Of a stretch of DNA of 64,000 bases, positions 58,196 through 64,000 are shown piece after piece. The DNA lies in NCBI GenBank assembly GCA_029244985.1, contig JAQWQD010000010.1:62001-126000 (forward strand). The letters run 5' to 3'. Origin of the DNA: Gammaproteobacteria bacterium. Lineage in GTDB: Bacteria > Pseudomonadota > Gammaproteobacteria > Pseudomonadales > Pseudohongiellaceae. A program made the translations under genes and the position numbers. How positions within the stretch are numbered: position 1 is the first letter of the stretch; each line of letters starts with the position of its first letter. The notes under the pieces were generated by a model. It was not told the DNA's origin, did not search any database, and saw nothing but the letters and a program-made list of their open reading frames with translations.

Positions 58196-60586
58196 TTAGA
58201 ATAAGCCAATTTGCTGATTAATAATGTCATTCATAGAAGTCGATTTAAAGATAAGAATTGCATCAGCAATAGGTATCAACTGTTTATCAATGTAAAAGTC
58301 AAAGTCGATTGTTGCTCGGCGATACTGACGAGGTTCTGGACCATTCGTTGTCATGAGGTATTCAATCCATCCCCCTGACTTATAGAGGCTGGGTAGTTTT
58401 TTCTCGTCGCGAATTACTTCTGCTTTGCGCGCAGCCTGCACGTGAGGAGGCACATTCTTTACATAGTCATCCAATTTTCGGCGCAAGCGCTTTCGAAGCA
58501 CTAATTCGTCTTCAAACTCTCCATTTAACAATTTTTCGACGATATTTTTAACATAGTCATCAAACGGTTCATCAAGGAATACTTTTTTATACAATACTTT
58601 TTGAAACTCACGGGCTAAAGGAGACCAGTCACTGCGGACGGTTTCTAAGCCTTTAAATTGAACTTTATTATCTGCTAGTAGACCTGCGTAACGTTTTTTG
58701 CTTCCCGCATCAGAGCCTCTTATTGTAGGAATTAAAAATTTTTGATAATGAGTTTCAAACTGAATTTCTAAAAAACTAGTAACACTATATTCTTTTTCTA
58801 ATTTTTCATTCCACCAATTGTTTAAATCTCTAGCGATGCAACCACCAATTGATGCAATTTTATCCTTTTTAACGTTTCCTAGAAGTACAAATACAGAATC
58901 CGTATCTCCATAGATAACCTGGTAACCTTTATCTTCTATATATTCTTTGCTCTGGATAATAATTTCATGGCCACGTTTCGTAATTGAACTGACTAGGCGC
59001 GAATCAAAAAATCGACACCCTATAGTGCCTAGTACTCCATAAAATGAATTCATGATTATCTTTATTGCTTGAGAGAGCACTTCGTCACTATTTGCTTTTG
59101 CTCTGTCTCGAGCTGCCCAAAGATCTTCTATAAGTTCAGGCAATATATATTTGTCACGGGAGAAAAGACCACCGTCGTAACCCTCAATTGCATTATCTTC
59201 AATTAACCCCTCAATCAGCGCCAGTGGATCCACATGGAAACTTCTAATGATGCTCGGATACAAACTTTTGAAGTCAAGGACAATAACGTTATCGTGGATT
59301 CCGGGCATCGACCGCATAACATGTCCTCCCGGGCTCATACTCGAGGGCTCTAGCTGGTCCAGTGCCGGTGCGACAAAACCTGCACGATGTAATCGCGGCA
59401 AATAGAGGAAATCGATAGCTGCTACTGATCCGCCATAACGACCTAGTTCCAAGCCTGTTAATTGACTCCGCTCTATGGCAAAACTAAGCAAATTCTCTTT
59501 CTCAAAAATATCCCAAACTAGCCGACAATCTTCAAGATTGTAACTAGCTAATGCTGATTTGTTTTTTAGAAATAATTTGCTTATTTCCTCGCTTCTTTGC
59601 TCAACGTCTTCTACTAGCTTGCCTCTTTTGAGCAGGCGACGAGACACATATTCTAAAGAAAAATTTTCAAACTGATACGTGGCTGAGCGCATTAGCTCTA
59701 TTCCGTCAAGAATCACACGACCAGGAACTAAAGCGTAAAATCGCTGATCGCTGTCTCTTGATTGTCGCCAATTAATTGGTTCATTGTTCCTGCCAAGTGT
59801 TAATTTAACACCCGCTCTATCAGCGAAATCTTGCAAGCATTTCAAATCGAAATTAACAACATTCCAACCGATCAACACATCTGGGTTCAATTCAGCAATA
59901 ATTTGCAGGAAGGCTTTAATCAAATTTTTTTCATTGGCATAAAACTGCAAGTCAATAGAGCACTTTTGGCAAGACTGAATTGCTCTACTTTTTACCTCTC
60001 CTTCCCCAATCATAAGAACTTTAGCAATATCATCTGAATACAAGGCAATCGAGTAGAGTTGGCTAACGTCGTAATCAGTTTCTATATCTATTGAAACAGC
60101 ACTTAATGTTGGTCGATAGTCCGTTGCTTTAAGGCGTACATTAACGAGGTTTTTGTAAAATTCTTTGTCTTGTTGCTCAGCTTGAACTTCAACGGCACCT
60201 TTAATGAATCTTTCCATCAAGAAACGATCTGTAGGTTTAATATCTGATTCAAGTAATCGAATATCTCTTATTGCTAATCGGTCACGATTATCGAATAGTT
60301 GTCTTTGGCTGGAGAAGTACAAAGCCGATACTTTTTGCCTCGTGAAATCTAGAAGCTCAGTCGGGTTTATGCGCCAGTTTTTTTGGCCGTTTAGAATTTT
60401 CTTCACTTCATCTGTTTGGCTTGAGGGAAAGAAACAGATTGCTTCTTGCCTAGGCAAATGAAGACGAAGTGGACCTTCGCTCGAGGCGAACCAGAAAATC
60501 AATTCCAATCCAGTATCAGATTCTTTCCACTGCCTAGTTAGGAGAAAGGCACTTAAGGGAAGGGGTTGTTTAGAGACTACAATCAC
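58196..60586 (-). CDS. polB: DNA polymerase II (family B)
   Basis: 796 residues (E. coli Pol II 783), GTG start at 60586. Proofreading exonuclease motifs SIDIETDYD and GWNVVNFDLKCL; polymerase motifs LDFKSLYPSIIR (motif A), a KIIMNSFYGVLG (motif B) and VIYGDTDSVFV (motif C). A SOS-regulated polymerase for bypass and restart in E. coli. No LexA box was recognised here. The sulfite-oxidase-type gene ends 85 bases upstream. Confidence 0.96.
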   Translation of the reverse strand: MIVVSKQPLPLSAFLLTRQWKESDTGLELIFWFASSEGPLRLHLPRQEAICFFPSSQTDEVKKILNGQKNWRINPTELLDFTRQKVSALYFSSQRQLFDNRDRLAIRDIRLLESDIKPTDRFLMERFIKGAVEVQAEQQDKEFYKNLVNVRLKATDYRPTLSAVSIDIETDYDVSQLYSIALYSDDIAKVLMIGEGEVKSRAIQSCQKCSIDLQFYANEKNLIKAFLQIIAELNPDVLIGWNVVNFDLKCLQDFADRAGVKLTLGRNNEPINWRQSRDSDQRFYALVPGRVILDGIELMRSATYQFENFSLEYVSRRLLKRGKLVEDVEQRSEEISKLFLKNKSALASYNLEDCRLVWDIFEKENLLSFAIERSQLTGLELGRYGGSVAAIDFLYLPRLHRAGFVAPALDQLEPSSMSPGGHVMRSMPGIHDNVIVLDFKSLYPSIIRSFHVDPLALIEGLIEDNAIEGYDGGLFSRDKYILPELIEDLWAARDRAKANSDEVLSQAIKIIMNSFYGVLGTIGCRFFDSRLVSSITKRGHEIIIQSKEYIEDKGYQVIYGDTDSVFVLLGNVKKDKIASIGGCIARDLNNWWNEKLEKEYSVTSFLEIQFETHYQKFLIPTIRGSDAGSKKRYAGLLADNKVQFKGLETVRSDWSPLAREFQKVLYKKVFLDEPFDDYVKNIVEKLLNGEFEDELVLRKRLRRKLDDYVKNVPPHVQAARKAEVIRDEKKLPSLYKSGGWIEYLMTTNGPEPRQYRRATIDFDFYIDKQLIPIADAILIFKSTSMNDIINQQIGLF

Positions 60587-60670
60587 ACCTGCAGAATACT
60601 AAGGGACCTTTACAAATAACATGAATTGGCATGTAAAAATCCCTCAGACGATAGTGCTCGAAATCTTTTC

Positions 60671-61837
60671 TTAGATAGTTACCTGGCGGGGGAACTGCCC
60701 AAAATCTTCCCAAAAACTAACTTTCTCAGGGAGTTCCTCATTAGTCGCTTGGACATTTCCATTTATATCGGTGACTCTAGAGACGATAGTATGCTCTCCA
60801 GTGCTAGGATTATTCCAATCGAAACTAAACAATTTCCAAGAATACTTAGTATTCCGCGGATTCAATTCAGCTCTTTGCCATGGCCCGTTATCTATTTTGA
60901 TCTCGACGCTTTCAAGAGGTGTACCATCATTCAGCACGAACCCTTGTATTGAATATTGTCCGCCACTTTCTATCACTCGAACTATGGCAGATTTGAGATT
61001 AAGGGTTGTCACTGAATTTTCTACCCAACGCTCAACCCCACCTACGTTTGTTTTCTTCAGAGTGACATAATCACGACCCATAAAGCGTCCCATGTAACGG
61101 GTATCTTGGACATGAATTTGGGTTAGCCATTTAACGTTAGCAACTCCATACCAGCCAGGAACGACTAGTCTTAGTGGTTTTCCATGATAATGAGGAAGAG
61201 GTTCCCCATTCATTTCAAATGCGAGCATGTTTTCGCTACGCAGTGCATCTGGGATAGATAGGCTCCGCGCAAAGGCTTTTTCAACTTCTCTGCCCCGAAT
61301 CTCTTCAGTTGCAGTATCAGCAGCGAAAAATACGACTTCCTTAGCGCCTTCCTGAATGCCGGCTCTCTCCAGAATACTGCTCAATGTGACACCTCGCCAA
61401 TTCGCATTCCCGATCAGTCCATACAATAATCTCTGGCTGTTCCCACCGCATTCGAAACCTACTTGTTGCTCGATAATATCGCCATTCATTAAATCACTTA
61501 GTGAAAGATCAAGTTCATTATCAACCATGCCAGTTACTTTTAGCCGATAAGAGCTATTGTCGACCTCTGGCTGACCGTAGTGTTGAACCAGATAGAAATC
61601 ATCATTGCCTGTGAAGAATGAGGTGATTTCTCGAGTGTCTTGCCAGTGCGTGGTGTTGGGTTCGATGGGGCGCCATTGAAAAGCTTCAGAAGCATCATCA
61701 GTGAAAGGCACTAAGTTTTCTCCTTGTGCCAGTGCTGGAAAAAGAAAGCTAGGGGCAGTCACTGCACCTGCAGCTATTACGCCAGTGCCTAGAGCACCTT
61801 TAAGGACATCGCGTCGACCTTTATCTTCAGGGTTCAT
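60671..61837 (-). CDS. Tat-exported molybdopterin oxidoreductase (sulfite oxidase/SoxC family)
   Basis: 388 residues. A Tat signal (RRDVLKG near residue 8, then GTGVIAAGAVTAPSFLFPALAQ with cleavage likely after ALAQ; only part quoted). The Moco ligand is the Cys in GFECGGNSQRLL, followed by GNANWRGVTLSSIL, HGKPLRLVVPGWYGVANVKW and a C-terminal Ig-like dimerisation domain (residues about 265-385). Oxidises sulfite or a related sulfur compound in the periplasm. No SorB/SoxD cytochrome or sox gene is beside it, so the electron acceptor is unknown. It may be sulfite dehydrogenase or a different member. Confidence 0.9.
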   Translation of the reverse strand: MNPEDKGRRDVLKGALGTGVIAAGAVTAPSFLFPALAQGENLVPFTDDASEAFQWRPIEPNTTHWQDTREITSFFTGNDDFYLVQHYGQPEVDNSSYRLKVTGMVDNELDLSLSDLMNGDIIEQQVGFECGGNSQRLLYGLIGNANWRGVTLSSILERAGIQEGAKEVVFFAADTATEEIRGREVEKAFARSLSIPDALRSENMLAFEMNGEPLPHYHGKPLRLVVPGWYGVANVKWLTQIHVQDTRYMGRFMGRDYVTLKKTNVGGVERWVENSVTTLNLKSAIVRVIESGGQYSIQGFVLNDGTPLESVEIKIDNGPWQRAELNPRNTKYSWKLFSFDWNNPSTGEHTIVSRVTDINGNVQATNEELPEKVSFWEDFGQFPRQVTI

Positions 61838-61997
61838 TGTTGTTATCTCTCTTATTTTTGGCCCATTACGACAATTTAAATTTGGGCGGTTATAGTTTCA
61901 AAGCAGCAGGCGATTAACTCTATCACAACAATACTACTTGGTCCCATTGCGAGTTCTAATCTTAACGAATCTAATTCCTCATTTAATCCATAGCCTT

Positions 61998-62561
61998 TTA
62001 GTGCTGATGTCCACCTGCGCCGTGTACATGGCCATGAGCTATTTCCTCAACAGTAGCATCTCGAACCGTATCAACTTCGATTTCATAGTGCAAAGTACGA
62101 CCCGCAAATGGATGATTAAAATCAACGTCAGCTGTGAATTTTCCTGCTTTTAGTATTATTGCGTTATGCCAGCCTCTTTCTGACCTTGCTCTAGCAAGGC
62201 CCCCAACTGCAGCTTTCTTGATTCCATCGGGTAATTGCAAGTGTTTTAAAGGAATGCGTTGAAGATGCTCTGGATTGCGCTGACCATAGGCTTCTTCAGG
62301 CTCCAATGTAATTTGGATTTTGTCACCTTTTTGTTTTCCATCTAGCGCTTTTTCAACACCGACAATGACGTTATGGAAACCATGGAGGTAATACAAAGGT
62401 TCTCGATTATTGGATTGCTCCAACCACTCGCTATGTTCGCCTTGCTCATTGACCTCACATAATCGAAAGTGAAACGCGACCACCTTATTCGAAGTTATAC
62501 GATCATCCGATGTTTCGGCCGTTTGAGAAGCATCATCTTGTGTATTTTCAGATTCAGTCAT
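61998..62561 (-). CDS. SlyD-like FKBP peptidyl-prolyl isomerase
   Basis: 187 residues. An acidic Ser/Thr-rich N-terminus of about 25 residues, then the FKBP core split by an insert-in-flap domain: VVAFHFRLCEVNEQG, LYYLHGFHNVIVGVEKAL, LEPEEAYGQRNPEHLQRIP, and DVDFNHPFAGRTLHYEIEV. A short His-rich tail (AHGHVHGAGGHQH) could bind Ni or Zn, as in SlyD. Isomerase/chaperone in the cytoplasm. Reads as SlyD, but the N-terminal extension is unusual for E. coli-type SlyD. Confidence 0.88.
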   Translation of the reverse strand: MTESENTQDDASQTAETSDDRITSNKVVAFHFRLCEVNEQGEHSEWLEQSNNREPLYYLHGFHNVIVGVEKALDGKQKGDKIQITLEPEEAYGQRNPEHLQRIPLKHLQLPDGIKKAAVGGLARARSERGWHNAIILKAGKFTADVDFNHPFAGRTLHYEIEVDTVRDATVEEIAHGHVHGAGGHQH

Positions 62562-62825
62562 GGGTAATCGTCATGTTGTGATTTGTTCTTCAGGATTCTA
62601 TCAAATAGTTCAATAGACTCACTATAAATTTAGAGCTTCTGCTGATTACTTTGATTAATCGATAGAAATTTCCCAATTGAATTAAAGAGTTATTTATCAT
62701 AGAAAAACGGTTCTGTTGACTTAAATCTACTCTAGTTGAATCGCCATTCAGTAATTACTAATTATCAAAAAATAAATTGAATACAAGGGAGCAAGTATTG
62801 ATTCTTAGGCGATCCTTAAGTCTCA

Positions 62826-63083
62826 ATGTTTTTATCAAATATTATCGGTTATCCAAAGTGCTCAGAATTTTTGTCCATCGCGTTAAGTGTTAAAAAAAAC
62901 GTCAGTCAGCTGGAATTAAAGGCTGGTTATTCGATGAACGAAGGGGCTCGATTACTCGATGTCTCGCAAAAACAATTGGAAGATATCGAGACTGTTCGCA
63001 ACTATGGTTGTCACTTAGACTTGGAACTCTTGGCTAAGATTAAAGCGGTCTATAAAACCAGCATGGATAAATTGATAGGTTAG
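62826..63083 (+). CDS. Small helix-turn-helix-like protein
   Basis: 85 residues. The C-terminal half reads as a Cro/XRE-like helix-turn-helix (NEGARLLDVSQKQLEDIE, then LDLELLAKIKAVYKTSMDKLIG). I do not recognise a named family. The N-terminal 30 residues could belong to a later start; the ATG at 62826 has no clear Shine-Dalgarno. Isolated, with 264 upstream bases. Confidence 0.6.
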   Translation: MFLSNIIGYPKCSEFLSIALSVKKNVSQLELKAGYSMNEGARLLDVSQKQLEDIETVRNYGCHLDLELLAKIKAVYKTSMDKLIG

Positions 63084-63423
63084 CTACCTGGCGATTACGA
63101 CTCTGACTATTTTATTAGGCGAAGAAAACAGCTTGGTTTAAAGACTCGCTGAGTAAAACTTTGAACCTGTTTTATTTTGGTTTTCTCGTAAATTGAAAAT
63201 CAAACTTAGCGGTATCCAGAATTGCGTATTTCGAGCGAGGTATTCAAAATCCTCGCTCCCTATTCAATTCATAGCGAGGAAAGAATTAGGATGAAGATCG
63301 GCAAACTCAGCGCCAAACCTATATTACAATCCTCCATTGCACTCGCTGAAAACACCCTCAATTAGCCGAAATACGTGGTTTCATGTATACTTGCCCGCTT
63401 TTGAAATAATGAGATACTGATCT
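63084..63423 (+). other. Gene-free interval with alternative hairpins
   Basis: 340 bases without a convincing gene. CCTCGCTC (63251-63258) can pair either with GAGCGAGG upstream (63233-63240) or, over seven bases, with AGCGAGG downstream (63273-63279). A 24-codon frame (63291-63365) has AGG immediately before its ATG. A possible -10, TATACT, lies at 63386-63391 before the next gene. Confidence 0.45.
63386..63391 (+). promoter_or_regulatory. -10 element candidate for the 58-residue gene
   Basis: TATACT lies 33 bases before the ATG at 63424, giving a short leader. No good -35 at 17 bases. Confidence 0.3.
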
Positions 63424-63600
63424 ATGGCTAGCAAAGCATCAAAAAAAGACGCGGCGGTTAATACCCGCGCTGACCTCGCAGAGCATATCGAAGCGTTCTT
63501 GAAAGCCGGAGGTAAAGTACAACAAATTCCATCAGGTGTTAGTGGTCAGACCTCCACTAGTGGCCCACGACAGATAGTGCTAAGCCATAAAACTAGTTGA
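63424..63600 (+). CDS. 58-residue protein resembling the SutA RNA-polymerase-binding domain
   Basis: MASKASKKDA is followed by DLAEHIEAFLKAGGKVQQIP, and the protein ends IVLSHKTS before TGA 63598-63600. From memory, the FLxxGGKVQ segment resembles the C-terminal part of Pseudomonas SutA, a small regulator that binds RNA polymerase; the acidic N-terminal arm of SutA is absent here. This is a resemblance seen by eye, not a search result. The coding call rests on the clean frame, promoter-like element and the protein-like sequence; it is too short for routine ORF cut-offs. Confidence 0.6.
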   Translation: MASKASKKDAAVNTRADLAEHIEAFLKAGGKVQQIPSGVSGQTSTSGPRQIVLSHKTS

Positions 63601-63679
63601 TACGAATTATTTTATAAAAAACAGAGAGATAGCTAAGTCTATCTGCTTTTGCAGATTCCGGAGTTTATGATTAAGCAGT

Positions 63680-64000
63680 TTATAGTTGCGTAACTTGATA
63701 CCCTTTCACTTCTAGTAGCTTCAATAAGCCCTCATCGCCGACTAAGTGCGCCGCGCCAACTAAAACGAATTCGGTATCATTATCTCTCAGCATCTGATCA
63801 ATCTGAGGGATCCAATTGAGATTTCGCTGCCTTAGCAGGCTATTGTAGAGTTCCGGCGCCTCATTTTTCATTTCCTTAACAAACAAATCTGCTAGCTCGC
63901 TATTATTGCCTGATCTCCAGGCTGCAATCATGCCATCCATCAGATCAGCTGTTTCTTCAAGGTCTCGCAAGGATAGAAGGATAAATTCGCTCTCGTTACC
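63680..64000 (-). CDS. TraB/GumN family protein, N-terminus missing at window edge
   Basis: The reverse strand is open from base 64000 to a TAA at 63682-63680, 106 residues of the C-terminal part. The reading continues upstream of the TTG at 63970 (FILLSLRDLEETADLMDGM), so that TTG is not the start. The VLVGAAHLVGDEGLLKLLEVKGYQV ending (partly: FVLVGAAHLVGDEGLL) is the C-terminal signature of the TraB/GumN (PrgY-like) family, thought to be metalloprotease-like. Function unknown in this organism. Confidence 0.82.
   Translation of the reverse strand, partial: GNESEFILLSLRDLEETADLMDGMIAAWRSGNNSELADLFVKEMKNEAPELYNSLLRQRNLNWIPQIDQMLRDNDTEFVLVGAAHLVGDEGLLKLLEVKGYQVTQL

Noticed and set aside
63291-63365. 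24-codon frame after the alternative hairpins
   Set aside because: AGG touches the ATG, giving poor spacing; no support beyond the frame itself.

Overview
The window reads as chromosomal DNA of a free-living gammaproteobacterium with fairly low GC (roughly 40-45 % by eye). Gene content and order are Pseudomonas-like: trxA-rho-ubiD, hemC-hemD-hemX-hemY divergent from argH, lptM-lysA-dapF-DUF484, yqgE-yqgF, yggS-proC-yggT-metX-metW-rdgB-hemW, argE-argA, lgt-thyA-folA and ptsP-rppH-HAD. HemB is the cysteine-poor, Mg-type enzyme, and a type II polymerase and EI-Ntr are present. A marine oligotroph-type lineage is my inference; no rRNA or tRNA is present to place it. I saw no IS element, prophage, CRISPR array or tRNA.

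Layout. 1-8.5 kb: an acyl-CoA dehydrogenase cut by the left edge, a secreted beta-lactamase-fold hydrolase, cysQ, the yrfG-hslR pair, gshA, and a membrane TVP38-type domain fused to a pyridine-nucleotide disulfide oxidoreductase. 8.6-20.4 kb: hemB, trxA, rho with a long C-rich leader, ubiD, the tetrapyrrole operon hemCDXY facing argH, and a DegS/HtrA-type protease. 20.7-28.4 kb: an ABC-F protein, a two-component pair and a GldG-type ABC exporter. 28.7-31.7 kb: the diaminopimelate/lysine operon, starting with a tiny LptM-like lipoprotein gene. 31.7-37.5 kb: a glycosyltransferase block (a 1094-residue three-domain enzyme plus two GT2 enzymes and an unknown membrane protein) at the position where xerC normally follows DUF484. 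37.7-49.6 kb: gshB-tonB-yqgE-yqgF, then yggS to argA, densely packed. 49.7-60.6 kb: folA-thyA-lgt, a TANGO2-like gene, carbonic anhydrase, ptsP-rppH, a HAD phosphatase, gcvR and polB. 60.7-64 kb: an orphan Tat-exported sulfite-oxidase-type enzyme, a SlyD-like isomerase, two very small genes and a TraB/GumN protein cut by the right edge.

How it fits together. The window carries much of small-molecule core metabolism: glutathione synthesis (gshA, gshB), haem (hemB, C, D, X, Y, W), lysine and peptidoglycan precursor (lysA, dapF), arginine (argH, argE, argA), proline (proC), methionine (metX, metW), thymidylate/folate (thyA, folA), sulfur-assimilation clean-up (cysQ), glycine-cleavage control (gcvR) and ubiquinone (ubiD). 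Convergent neighbours are packed extremely tightly, with stops abutting, overlapping or sharing one hairpin.

Most of the window is ordinary core genome. The less ordinary parts are the glycosyltransferase block with heptad-phased internal repeats, the TVP38-reductase fusion, a serine hydrolase whose catalytic SxxK lysine reads arginine, a rut-like rho leader, and the small genes with alternative hairpins near 63 kb. I did not find a clear new multi-gene system.
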